In this document: piece after piece, positions 12,251 through 24,534 of the stretch | Numbering within the stretch: position 1 is the first letter of the stretch | Layout of the letters: each line of letters starts with the position of its first letter | NCBI GenBank assembly: GCA_024138025.1 | Contig: JAMXBD010001457.1 | Coordinates: 62,001-126,000 of the forward strand | Direction: 5' to 3' | Source of the DNA: Combretum micranthum | Taxonomy: Eukaryota; Streptophyta; Magnoliopsida; Myrtales; Combretaceae | Length of the DNA stretch: 64,000 nucleotides | Translations under genes and position numbers: made by a program | Notes under the pieces: model-generated | Told to the model about the DNA's origin: nothing | The model's input: only the letters and a program-made list of their open reading frames with translations | The model's database searches: none

Positions 12251-15200
12251 TCATGGATTTGACAACATCAAATTCTCAAGGGCCTTATTGAAATGCACAT
12301 TCTTGACGTCCAGATACTCTTTCCTTGTGATGGGTCGATATAGAGGAGGATGGTCATCATCAATGAGCTTTAATGGAGCCACAATGTGAGCATCCTTGGT
12401 TGGTGCATAAAAGTAGCCCATAGACAATCGATGGCTGGAGCTATTCACCACAACCCGGTGCATTGCGTTCATAAACCAACCATTTGTGAATACCTTCATC
12501 ATGTCACCAATATTAACCACTATAGCACCTGGAAGTGGCCTCACAGTGACCCACCCGAGCCCAGGTTTGAGGAATTGGAGCCCGTCGGTTTCGTTTTGGT
12601 AGAGTAAAGTTACCAGGGATGAATCAGTGTGAGCTGCCTGACCCAAAGCATTTTTTGGATCTGGACAAACTGGATATGAATTTAGTTGAAAGTACCCTTC
12701 TGGAGGATCTGAAGTAGTTTTGGATTCAAAATTAAACCAACTTACATCTTCTTGAGTTAGGCCTAATGAAGTCAGCATAAGCCATATTATTCTCCCTGAT
12801 AATTCCTTCATCTTCTCTTGGTATTTTTCCATCACTTCACTGTTGATCAACATTGAACATGCAGAGCTTAAGGTACACTAAAGTAAAAAAAAAAAAAAAA
12901 AAAAAGAAAACAAAATTGCATCTATTATGAAAAAGGACTAACAAATAGCACGGAAATAAGAAATTTTCATTCACTCAACAATCTTCATCTTAAACTATAA
13001 CAATTAGTTACAATTTGCTCGAGATAAAAATTTGAGATAGTAAATATCGATCTTAAGCCATGGGACATGGTTTCTATTGTGGTTTGATTTTAGTATTTCT
13101 TAGCCAAGTCACATGATCTTTAAAACATGAAATAGTATCCTTTTAGGATGATATTGTTATCAATAGACTAAGATGTAAATCAGTCATGCCCATTTGTGAA
13201 CTATTTAAGTCCAACTTATCAACTATCCAAATCAGATTTAAAAATAGTTGAAAGAAGATGGAGCTTAAGTTATTTAAATAATTAAGTAAAGTTTGAGCAT
13301 CATAATATTTGATTTGACTACCTGTTGAGTCTAAATCAAACTTGAACTAAACTTAAAAATTTATGATTTTTAAGTCAAGTTTAGACTTCAATATTCTTTG
13401 AATAAAATTGTTTTTTTTTTTTTTATAGACCAAGTTTAAAGGAGTTTGGTCAAGTAAACCTCGAGGTTGAGCTTGATCTCAATCTTGTTGAGTGTTATTT
13501 TGAGTTCAGTTCACAACTAAAATTATAGTTGAATGTCACTTTGAGTCTGCTTCAAATTCAAAATTATAAGCTCGATTGGTCTTGAAATTTGAATTTTGTG
13601 ATGAGATTAAGTTTAAGCTTAATATTATATATTGTCTTGACTTCACTTGTTTGCAACCCAACATAAGATCAATCATGTTTAGTATTTCTATGCATCGTTT
13701 TCTTTATTAAATTAGTATTAGTTTTTAATGTTACAAATTAATGGTAAGTATTGATTAGAGCTGTGCAAATGAATAAGTACTAATTTGAATCATCCCACTT
13801 TGGCACAAGCTATTAAATGAGCTAGCTCATTAACTTGGCACATTTAAGTCATTTATACATTTTGTCGGTTAAATGAACCAATTCAACTAATTAATGCATT
13901 TATTTATTTTAGTGGGTTATATGAACTAACCTATCAACCACTATTAATAATTTTTATTTTTTTATACAAAATTATATAAATTTAGAGGGAAAAAAATGGA
14001 GATCTTAAGTTTGTTAAACCTTGTTCAAAATATTTATGACACCTTAAAAATTTTATCTTGCAAGTATACTTCACGTATATGATGTTGGGATCGTTTATAC
14101 ACAATATACCCATGACAATGATTTTAACTTATATTATTCTTGTGAATTCATATATATTTACTATTTCTTTCACTAATTTTGTCATCTTGGAATGACCAGC
14201 ATGTGTGGTTATAGACCAAAAAAAAAAAAAGCAAAATATTTTATTTCTTTATTTTAGTATTTATTCTTTTTTTTCTTTAAATTATGATGCACCAACTTTC
14301 AAAAGTTAAAAAAACCAATGTTTCTATTTTCAGTTTATAATGAATGTGAAGATACTAATAATAGTTCCTCAATTTGATTTTGGTAATACTTAGAGATAAT
14401 TAATCTGAATATAAATAAATTATTTTAGCGAAGTAACCATCAAGTTTTATTATGCCTTATATGACTAATTTTTTGCATCTTACAATACAAACAATTCATA
14501 TCAAATAGCTCTTACTATTGTAATCTAATTTAAGATAAATCACAAAAAATCATCATATAAAACTTAGCGAATATGTAGATTATGATTGTATATTGTGAAT
14601 AGTGGAGAGAATTATTAGTGTAGCTAAAATCCCTCTCTCTTTCTAAACTTTTCAACAACACTAACATAGAGGGACCACAGAGGCAGCTATGCGACTACCC
14701 CTCATTCATGAATATCTTTTTAGCATTTACTACCTCAATTTTGCAAATCCTTCATTACTTATTTCATTATTGGCAAATTTATCACAACAGATATCAAATC
14801 TAGATGTGTTATATCATTATCATCATTGTTGATCTCTTCAATCTATAATTTTTTTTTTTATTGTTGATCGCATCTATTGGTTTTGAAGATTTAAGAGATT
14901 AAACTAATATTGTTTTGTCAGTAGTATTTAAATAAATAAGTATTTTTTTTTTGCGTCTTTTTTGCTCTTCTTTTTATTTCTATCCCTCATACAGGATTAT
15001 GTTATTCCTTTTAAGAGATTTTATTCACTTGACAATAGTGTGAGTTTTGTTTTCTTATGAGAATTAATGGAATCACCTACTTGAGACATTTTAATTGAAA
15101 AAAAAATGTGCCTATTTATATGATTGGATCTATATACATCTAACTCTTCACTTGTTGTTTTTCTAATGTTGATTCTTATGATTGACGTACTATTCTAATG

Positions 15201-16395
15201 AATGAAATTCTTGAAAAAGAAATTATATATATTTTTTTGAATTTTTTTTTTCCAATATGGTTATGTTTGGGCCGCTTTTTCAGAAGGGCAAAAAAAACCT
15301 CAATCTTAATATGCTTTTAAAGCGGGGTAAACAAATGGACCTGCCGCCCACAAGCCATTTGCACGGCTTAGATGGCAACCTGAATTTAGCATTAGTATGG
15401 GATTTTTTGAAGAGTGTGGAGACGTGAGATTTATGACTATTATAGATTGTGGATCGACATCAGAAACGTGGCTTTTCTCTTTGGACAAATGTATGTAGGC
15501 AGGGACAAATGGTAACAGTAGAAATGAAAATGACAACTAATTATAAAAAAAAAAAGAAATAAAAAGATTTATATTTAAACAGTAGAAATAATTTATATAT
15601 AAAAAAAACTTATTAAAGTTTGATAATATTAACTTTCATATCGTACTGAACGAAGAACATGGTTTTTTTTTTTTTTTTTTCCAATCCCATTGTCATAATC
15701 AAGGAAGAAGAACATGGTCTTTTTCCCTTTCACACCCCCACCCCCCTTCACATTTCCTGTGGAACATCCCTAATTTTACAACAATTTATTCCGATTTCTT
15801 TAATGTATAGATTATAGAATCCAAGAAAACATGTTCCATTATGTTACTTATTAATTAGTTATTAATAATATCTAGCGTGCAACATGCATTATACGTACCA
15901 AAATTCAGCGTAGTTGTTAGGCCAGAGCTGGCTGGCATGCGGCAATGGAGACCACACCATTGAGAAACACTCCGACCACATCAACTTATCGAAGAATCTG
16001 GATAATTTAACCCGTCCATACCCTGTTGCGCCGCCAGGTGATCGGAGTGCCCGCTGCTTTTGCTCAGCCGGTAGGGCAAACAATCGTTGTGTTTGAAACC
16101 GAACTTCATTGAGAAGATCAGCTGGAATGCCATGGTTGGTGATTTGAAACATACCCCATTCCATACATGCATGCCGCACAAGCGTAGCTATGTTTGTGTC
16201 GGCTAGGTTGATAGCCGGAATGGAATTAAGAACGGAAAAACCAAGATCTAGGTGAGGATAGCCATCATCATTTTGCGGAGTCCATGTATGCGATTTTGGT
16301 ACAACTTTGGCGTCTTGGAAATCCAACGGGACTATGTAGTTTTTGTCTTTGATAGGATTGCTTCCGCATGAGGCTGACATGGAGTTCATGTTCAT
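12251..16395 (-). CDS. GA3OX: Gibberellin 3-beta-dioxygenase (GA3ox), two exons
   Basis: Exon 1 is 16395-15899 and exon 2 is 12839-12251. Splicing TTTTG/GTACGT to ATCAACAG/TGAAG makes a Cys codon across the junction and a 361-residue protein, normal for the family. It is a cytosolic 2-oxoglutarate/Fe(II)-dependent dioxygenase that 3-beta-hydroxylates GA9/GA20 to the bioactive GA4/GA1. Visible: N-terminal dioxygenase domain (~58-150) with GMFQITNHGIP; the GA3ox-type MWSECF at 139-144, where the family more often has Gly instead of Cys; C-terminal catalytic domain (~210-312) with NSYPVCPDP; Fe ligands His236, Asp238 (AAHTDSS) and His293; 2OG-binding Arg303 and Ser305 (HRLS). The intron position matches the single conserved GA3ox intron. 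The start is the first of three closely spaced ATGs. The frame is open throughout and all key residues are present. Unusual: the intron is ~3 kb. The exact GA3ox paralogue and substrate preference cannot be told from sequence. Confidence 0.9.
12840..15898 (-). other. 3.06-kb intron of GA3ox
   Basis: GT-AG intron (GTACGT donor at 15898, CAG acceptor ending 12840). A ~21-base T tract lies ~45-65 bases before the acceptor. Two earlier AG dinucleotides (…TTTAG, …TTAAG) lie between the tract and the chosen acceptor. The chosen one restores the conserved reading frame. The intron is AT-rich, and a short minus-strand frame at 15306-15536 has no recognisable content. Words such as GAGCTTGA/CAAGTTT at ~13200-13640 and a TAGAGCTGTGCAAATG end at ~13754 look like decayed transposon DNA, but I could not pair termini. 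Confidence 0.8.
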
Positions 16396-16450
16396 ATGTG
16401 TAAAGTGAATGAGGATTGTAATGCAGTACTCGACTTTGGTCGGTTCATCC

Positions 16451-16460
16451 GTTTATATAG
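16451..16460 (-). promoter_or_regulatory. TATA box of GA3ox
   Basis: CTATATAAAC on the minus strand, ~56-65 bases upstream of the GA3ox start codon. This leaves a short 5' leader of roughly 25-35 bases. A T17 homopolymer lies just upstream (16468-16484 on the plus strand). Confidence 0.6.
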
Positions 16461-16743
16461 GTAGTCTTTTTTTTTTTTTTTTTGGGGGTCAAGAAGAAGA
16501 GGTAATAGGCAGTTGTTACTTTTATGGAAAATTATTTGGTAATATTATATTATGTAAATATTAAATTTGATATCTCAATTTTGTCATTTTGTATAATTAA
16601 CTATAGGAAGTTTAAACGTGTTAATCCATTGTTTCAAAATTGTTTAAACTCATTTATAATACCTACATGAGATAGTTAATTACAAAAAATATATAAAATT
16701 TAGGTACCAAATTGATACTTTAAACTTTAGGTTGGTAATTGTA

Positions 16744-17623
16744 AAAATAGGTAGGGTGGGCATGTGTTGGTTTGGTTTTTTTTTTTTCCATCCTAAACAT
16801 AACTGTTAAGTAAAGATTTGGTTTGGATTGGAAAATTTTTAAATAATTAAATAACAGTTTGGTTCGGTTTGGGTTACAGATTAAATCAAAATTCTAACTA
16901 AAATTTTCTTTGTTCTAGTTTGTTTATATTTGTGTAGATACTTAAATATTTATATCATTTTAAAAGTTTATATTATAAACATAACAAAATACATTATGGA
17001 TTCATTGTACTTTTAATCTATAGTTCTCTATAAAATCAATTATCCATCAATAAAATACATTCATCAAGCAATACATAGTAAGTCATAATTTATAATTTTT
17101 AATAGAATCATCAAGTTAATTATCTATCAACAAATTTAGCTAAAATAAAATATCATCTGTTAATAAAATTCATTAATGAATAAAATGATCCGCTTACAAA
17201 ATATATTAAACAATTAACGGTAATAAATTTTATAATTCAATAAATAAATTTCATACTTTATAAAATTAAAAGCTATTAAAAAATAATAGTTCATTATCAA
17301 CAAAAAAATACATAATATGAGTCTAAAAAAAATTAAAAATTGAACAAGTTGATTTAATCAATATTAACAAAATAATAAATATTAAATGAAATCATATGAA
17401 CATATAGTAAAATATTATTTATATTTTTTTAAAACAGTTTGGTTTGGTTTTATGGATTGGTTTGGTTTATTTTCCAACTAAATCATAAATTTACGAATTT
17501 GTTAGGATTGAAAATTTTTTAAACCAAACCATTAGAAAAAAAAACCCATATTTTTTGTTTAAATTGGTTTGGTTACGGATTGGTTCGGCTCGATTGGTTT
17601 TTTTGCCCACCCCTAAGAATAGG
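16744..17623. mobile_element. Non-autonomous hAT transposon in the GA3ox upstream region, with TSDs
   Basis: Seen: element 16752-17615 (864 bp) begins TAGGGTGGGCATG and its other end in reverse is TAGGGGTGGGCAAA. It is flanked by AAAATAGG (16744-16751) and AGAATAGG (17616-17623), an 8-bp duplication with one mismatch. Subterminal zones are dense in GGTTTGG/AAACCAAACC, and the interior is AT-rich and non-coding. Established: TSD length and TIR sequence fit plant hAT elements. It sits ~290 bases upstream of the GA3ox TATA box, so it could alter that promoter; this is inference. Confidence 0.8.
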
Positions 17624-19249
17624 TAAGGTTCTGATGCTTAATATGACAATTAGCCTATTGCATTTGGAGATTTACTTTAGATTGAATTTTATCTTAATTT
17701 CAAAGTAATTGAATTTTCAATACTCAAATGAAGTTTTTGCTATTTTGGCTAAAAAAAATTAAAATAAAGAACTTTTGCATTTCCTTAGTAAATGGAAAAA
17801 CAATAGTTTGTACTTGCTATTTTTTATTGCCACACATGTCAAGTTTATTGTAATTGTACATAATGTACTAAGACATTTTGATGTATTTACATATATAATT
17901 AATAAAAGAAAGTATGTATTGTATTTATATATGATTATCATGATATTCATTTTACAATAAAGTTTTATTGATAATTAGATAAGGTATGTAATAATAAAAT
18001 ATATATTATTAGTGTAAATTCTTTGATATATATATTTAGATTAACACATTGTGTGCTTAAGGTCATTCTCATTGTACCACGTGAGAAATATTAAAGTTAT
18101 ATAAATGACTGACCAATAGTTAAGTAGTTACATTTTACACAATCCGCTAATAGAGAATCTAACATGTTTAATGTTATTTGTCTCTTTTCATATGAACGAG
18201 CCTAAATAATATATAAACTTGAGACCTTCGTATATACCACATATGTAATGTTACTCTTTAACACCATAACACAAACTTAATATAGGTTGCAAATAAATAT
18301 GGTTATAGGGTATGGTATGAAACATAAAGAGGATGGGTAAAATAGAATTTATCTTCTTGGATTAAGGAGATGATATCTAATAGTCTCCTTGAAATAAGAG
18401 TAACTCATAGCTGCTTTTATTTAGTTCAATTTATCTCAAGAATCAAGTAAAAAGGTTAGACATTAATGGCATTATATAGAATCGTTTAGTTAGGATATTT
18501 TGATAAAGAGATTTAACTATATAATAATTTGTTTAAAGTAGTTTGTGGTGCACTACTTTTCTATTATTAAGGGCGGCAATAACTCTTGTTAGATGATTAC
18601 TTACATATTTGTCTACAAAGTAATGCCTTTGTATAGGACCCAGAAGAAGGTCACACACAATAGCATGGTTAACAATAATAAAGAGATTCGCTAGAAATTT
18701 AGTGGATACTAAAGTTATGTCAATATTAGAATTAGATTATTTTGAAATAATATTATTTAAAGTTTAGAAGCAAATCAATATTTTGCTAAGCTAAAGTGGA
18801 TGTCAATATTCACATTTATAGGATGTTTCATCAAATCCATTTTAAACATCTAATAATGTGGATATCTTAAGTGACATGAAATGTGGAACAATCGTAGTTT
18901 TTTTTTTTTTTTTTATGCAATCATAGTAAGTTGAAAGAGCAAAGCACTTGTTGTAACAATTAAACGGACGACAATAAATAAGGTTAGGTTAGGCGGTGTG
19001 GCGAAGCTGAAAATTTTCATTAATACTTAAATTAAGAATTTAAAAGTTGAAATATTTAATTGAATAATTGGTTAAAATTAATGTATCAAATACAATAACT
19101 AAACAATATCCTTAATATTAATTTGATGCAGTACATCAATTAGAAGAACATACTACATATATTACTCTTGTTTCTTCAGTGGGTTAACTAGCTTAATATT
19201 GCATGTCATAAATTAAAATTCGTATGCAATAAATATATAGTTTGACAAA
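17624..19249. other. Intergenic, AT-rich, no recognisable gene
   Basis: Two complementary short frames at 17759-17960 overlap on opposite strands and are artefacts of AT-rich sequence. A T18 run lies near 18899-18915. Nothing else supportable. Confidence 0.4.
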
Positions 19250-20830
19250 TTATTTGTCTTTAGCAAAGAATGCCCAAAAGTTTTTAAAACTAAAATTACT
19301 ATGTTATTTTGTGTTTGGTACATAAATTTTGTTTTTTAAGAGAAATGTAATCAGGAATCCAATGATATGTTTAAAATTGTTTATTGATTCTCAACCTATA
19401 ATATGCTTGCTAGAAAAAATTGATTGCTTAGTGCTTTTTTTTTTTTTTTTGCTTCTTCAGAACGATTTAGTAGGTTATTGATATATTTGATTGAATATTG
19501 ATATATTTGAATGCATATTCAATCGTGATTACATAACTAGAATACCTTTTATATTGCTGGATAATTCTATGACAGAATAGTTATCTATGCTGTATTTGGA
19601 ATGAAATGAATGGGCAAATTTATCATCATTTTCCATTTTTAATTCTACCTTTTTGGGTAAACATTACTTGAGTGGAGGATAAGAATTCTATACTTATCTT
19701 AACTTATGCTTATGGTTATCTTTACAAATGAAGGACTAAGGTTTTATATATTTACTATGATATGTGATATTTAGTATGTAAGATTTGATCTTAAAAGGAA
19801 TGAAATCAATATTTGAATACACAATCTAATGATGTATTTTAAGGTCCACAAATTATTGATTTATAATATGCGATATGATTTAATGGAGCAAATTGGGAAT
19901 GGATTGGATTTGCAATATGATTATCTTTTTCCATTTTTAATACTATCTATTTTTGTGAACATCCCATACTTTGTAATGGAATGGTTATGCAATTTTTTTT
20001 CCATTTTTCATATTATCTTTTTCGATGAACATTCCAAACTCATCTTGACATGTACTTATCTTTATCAATCAACGGCCAAAAGTTCCTGAAATTATATTTA
20101 CTATATTATGTATTATTTGATATGTAAGGTTCAATTTTATATAGAATGAAATCAAGAATTGAATAATTATCTCATAATGTGTTAAAGGAAGTCAAAGAGT
20201 TATTAGTTTGTGGAATATACTTAGTTGTAGCATGAGAAATTTTATGTCTCATCATTAATTTTAACAGGAGTGGTTCCATCATTAATTTTGACAGGATTGG
20301 TCATGTATTATCTAAAGGCTCATATGATATCTAACTATGATCAAACCAAGAAAAAAAGCTAATATTCCAATTACTATATTTATTTTAACAGTTAGGTAGT
20401 TGACTAAATTATCCTATCGACGGGACCATAGAAGCTCATGTCATAGCATATTTGGAGCGGAACGAATCTACTTATTTTTCTTCAATTTTCATTCTACCTC
20501 TATTGGTGAATATTCCATCCTTATCTTGATCTATAGTTATCTTTATTGATGATTAGACAAAAGTTTCTAAAACTATATTTACTATATTACTTGATGTATG
20601 GCATGTAAGATTTAGTCTTGAATAGAAAGAAAATCATGAATTGAATTATTAATCTATTGTGCTTCAAAGCGCCTACTAAATTATTCATTTCTATATAGTA
20701 AATACTAATGTGCTTGCTTTTATAGCATATTGAGAATGGAGCTGAGAGAATTAAAGTGCAACTTAGTCATTGTTTTTCCTACTTCTCATACTAGCTTTTC
20801 TAATGAACATCTGTACTTAATATGACATGG
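19250..20830 (+). repeat. Degenerate tandem array, ~400-bp units
   Basis: Seen: the same ordered set of phrases recurs about three to four times: GAATG(G/A)A…, TTTTCCATTTTTAAT, GTGAACATTCC, TTATCTTTAT, CAAAAGTT(T/C)CT, ACTATATTTACTATATTA, ATGTAAGATTTA(G/A)TCTT and AATGAAATCA. Approximate copies are 19260-19400 (partial), 19590-19835, 19960-20175, 20445-20670 and 20725-20815 (partial). Spacing is uneven because of indels and an inserted MITE (20231-20440). A short frame at 19829-20089 is a by-product. The repeat unit is not recognised. Confidence 0.6.
20231..20440. mobile_element. MITE-like repeat (family also at 54543-54715)
   Basis: Ends are imperfect inverted repeats (CATGAGAAATTTTATG on the left; the right end in reverse reads CATGAGCTTCTATGG). 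The inner part matches an inverted copy at 54543-54715 over ATTACTATATTTATTTTAAC, GTTG-CT-AAT and ACCATAGAAGCTC. It is about 210 bp and non-coding, and lies between units of the surrounding tandem array. No convincing target duplication. Confidence 0.55.
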
Positions 20831-21585
20831 GAGTGGAGGCGAGAGGAGGAGTATCCTCCCTATCAAAGTTTCTAGCATGCCTATGAGACCTATCCATTTA
20901 TAACATAGAGCATACTAAAACACGCATCACACGACAACTTATAAATTTTCCAATTTAGGGGATTAAGAGGGTAAATCCTAGTATTTGTCTAAGTTATTTA
21001 TGCTGTACTAAAATTTAGCAAAAATTACATTTAAATCCATTTTCAAGCAACCACCAAAACATGACATTCATCAGGAAAAAGTATATCACATAACATACAT
21101 AGCAAAAGTCATAGAATATTCTAGTTTAATCCATTTTCACGTATCAATAGAAAGTTAATTTGAGCTAAATTGATTAATTTAGTCTGATAAACCAATTTAT
21201 TTAGTGTTTAGTTAAAAATCAAGCAATCAAGCACAAAACACAAACGTTCAAGTTAATATCGAAAGATTCCTCCACTTTCATCTTACCGTCCTAGAATGTA
21301 TCTTAATTTATTATGCTTCAGTAAACACTTGGGGTTAAACATTTGCTCTTATACCACCTGAAACTGTTATGCCCCAAATATGGTGTGTTGCCTATAGTTT
21401 TTCCATGTGTAACATGTAACTATTATATGCAAAGGCTATTATATGCAAAGGCTATTATATATCAAGTGCTTATTATGAGTATTTCTAACCAATTTTAGAT
21501 TATGAAGTCATTTAATTAAATTTTGAAAACATTTGATAGCACAATGGAATATAAAGTTTGCAAAAGATTCCAAAAGGTTAATAGA

Positions 21586-21635
<50 letters not shown>

Positions 21636-22199
21636 CAAAACAATAGTATCAAGTATCTCAAAAGTATCCAGTTTGCCAAGTATGAAAATTTGATAAGTAT
21701 CTAGTCTGAATTGTATCCAATAAAGAGTATAACTTAAGGTGCAGAACCAAACCCTCAACAGTATCATAAGTCTCACAAAATAAGGAAAAACCCATAGTGG
21801 AAGCAAATATGGTCCAATAAGCCTAATTGCTTCACTCATCAAGTAGCTCATAAATATTTACATCATAGCCCAAGTAGTCATATGGATACACATCAAAGTC
21901 ATCATCACTAAAAAAAGATTAAAGTGAGTTGAAACTTAGTACAACTACAACACAAACACACATAATATGATCACATGAACTTTATCTAAATGCAAATGAA
22001 ACAATTAATAATTTGGATCTTTAATTTATGGGAAATAGATCAACAATGGAGCACTCACATTACAACAACACGCTGGGAACCTAAGGGTTTTGAGTAGTAG
22101 CATTTTCTTAGGGGGTTGATAAAGGCAAATGATCATGGTTTTTCTATATATTCTTCTTAAAACTCTTTTTAATTATTTTTGTATTCCTATAAATGCACA
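20831..22199. repeat. Intergenic with short tandem repeat and CA microsatellite
   Basis: A 16-bp unit CTATTATATGCAAAGG is repeated at 21420-21435 and 21436-21451, with a third partial copy to 21460. A (CA)n/(TA)n microsatellite lies at 21587-21634. A minus-strand frame at 21516-21851 runs through the microsatellite and is not a gene. Confidence 0.6.
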
Positions 22200-24534
22200 G
22201 ATATTTACTAGCCAGTGTACCGGGTGTGTGTGTAATAATAAAATTTATGTGAATACCGAGTTATGTCCATAGGGAGTGATGACTAGCTCTCAATTATATT
22301 AGTTCTAATTGTAGCTAGACAAATAAAAAAAATATTTTTAGATTTTTAGATTTTTATAAATTACAAAGAATTTGGGATTTCCGACACCTCTAATTGAATC
22401 AAGTTAAGAGCCAACAGATCAAAACAATAATTGAATGTATGCTATGACCAAATTACACTTACAAATCCAAATTGATGATGGGTTTAGTTTTCAAGCAATT
22501 AAGCACCAGATGAAAACTTCTTTTTCAAAGAAAGAAATTATCCTAAATTAACCAATCAATATTCTTTATTCTTACGAAAGTGATCAATTGACTAATTCTT
22601 AAAATTTACCAAACCCTAATCGAATTTAAATCTATATCTATGTGATTTGTAATCTAAATTAGCTAATTGAAAAATTGATTAGAAGAGATTTTTTCAATTG
22701 CAATCCTAATCTAAGATGAATTCCAAATTTAATGCAAAACACATGATTTATGAAATAACATCAATAATATGAACACAAGCAAGGAATCAATCGACAGCAG
22801 ATAAAAACCAATCAAATAATTCAGATCAATAACTCAAAACCCCAGATAAGCATAATAGGTCAAGTATTCAATACCATCTATAATATGAATATAATAAAGG
22901 AACGAGATCACCTTGTCAAGAAAATCCTGTTCTTGAATCCAAATTCAAATGATGTTTCTAACTTGGTCCCCAGTGGAATCCACAATCAAATTAAAACAAA
23001 AGCTTTCTAGTGTTCTATGCCCTAATCTAGATCTAAGAGTAGAGGAAAAAATGATCTAAATTCCGTGCCTAGGGTTCTTCTTTCTTTTCAAATGATCCGC
23101 AAGAGAAGAATATATATTTGAAAAGACACGTGTAGGACATATGCTAGCATTTTGCACCTGTACACTAGCAACCTTCTTTTTAAATTAGTCGACCTTCGTT
23201 GTAGAAATTAATTTCTAAGAGCATCATTGAATGTACCCTGGTTCAAAGCCGGCGACCTTAAATGTCTCAGTAGCAGCCTTTTAATGAAAAAATTGTTTTC
23301 GAATCAAGAACGCTGGCAGCTTTGGAGGTGGTGCTGATGTATAGAAACTTCATGGTAATTTTTTACTTTAATCCAATTGGAATTTGTCAAAACTTACAAT
23401 ATAAAAGTTGTATCAAACAAAGCTCGAATAAGAGAAATATGTCAAATTTACTAGAACAATGTCCAACTACAAATTCGGGTGATATTTTGCATGTGCAGTA
23501 ACTTCAAGATGATTTTTAAACTTCATTTTATAATTAGACAAAACTCAAAACATGAGGATTGTAGATATCTCTCTCTTATCTTTCGATATAATTTTGAATC
23601 ATGTTGAAAGAAGATCATATGAGAGAGATAGTTGTAATTTACCAAACTCTGTCATTTTTTAAAATTTGGACACCATCACAGTAAGATCAACAACTTCATA
23701 ACATATTTTAGCTTTGATACATTCTAAATTTTTCCATACCTAAAACATGAAAATTGAAGATTTCTCTCTTAGCTTTCAGTGTCATCTTAAATCATCTCAA
23801 TAGGATCTCGAAAGAGAGAGATACCTCAAATTTACAAAATAGCACCAAAACTGTCATGATATGCTTGCTAGTGAATGAATGGCTGCTTATTGATGGCCTA
23901 TAGTGTTGATGTTTAAAGACCGGTGTTGCTTGTCCTACGATGAAGGCCGGCGACTTAGGTCTTGTATTGGTCAGCCTTGCTTTGTTCCATGTCCATTAGA
24001 TGTGTAAAACTTCTCTCAGTTGCTTGTATTTGTATAATAAGTCCTTAATGACCTGAAATATCAAAAAAGTGCATATAAGTTCCATTTCCTTAAAATTTCT
24101 ATAAAAATTCATAATAATTAAGCATGATTTATATGATAAAAAGTGAGTAAAATTTGCCTTTATTAGCAAATTAAATACCTTCACCTCCTAACTTAATCTA
24201 AGTAGTAGCATTGTCTATGGTTTACACCTATAAGCATCTTTACCTATTTTAGTCTATGATATAATATAGTTCAATCGGCCTCACAAATCGTGAACTTTAC
24301 TATATTACTTTTGATTAAACATAGTTAAACGTTACCTCGCTGTTGTTTCCCCCGTTAGCTACCCGTCGAAGCTACTCTTAGTGGACTAAGCACTTAACTA
24401 TTATGCTAGCATTCCACTTAACAAGGTAGTCACTTCATGACCCAAACTAAACTAACGGCCGAGCACACTCAAGCAATTTATCAAGCCATTTTTAAGTATT
24501 GGTTCATTTTAGGATGCCTTGTTAGTGATGGAAT
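22200..24534 (-). repeat. Probable Ty3/gypsy-derived non-coding sequence
   Basis: The stretch around 22210-22330, read on the minus strand, has the CCTATGGACATAACTCGGTA…CCGGTACACTGG pattern that I associate with spacer/LTR-proximal sequence of plant gypsy elements. Further on are CCGGCGAC-type islands (~23248, ~23940). No gag or pol coding remains, no primer site, and no paired LTR was found. Assignment is tentative. Confidence 0.25.

Noticed and set aside
12386..12607. Plus-strand frame inside GA3ox exon 2 (and 15914-16096 in exon 1)
   Set aside because: Antisense shadows of GA3ox.
19250..20830. CRISPR-like or satellite interpretation of the repeats
   Set aside because: Units are long, diverged and unevenly spaced in a plant genome; there are no short identical repeats with unique spacers.
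21516..21851. 111-codon minus-strand frame
   Set aside because: Runs through a (CA)n/(TA)n microsatellite (VCVCVC run); no domain.
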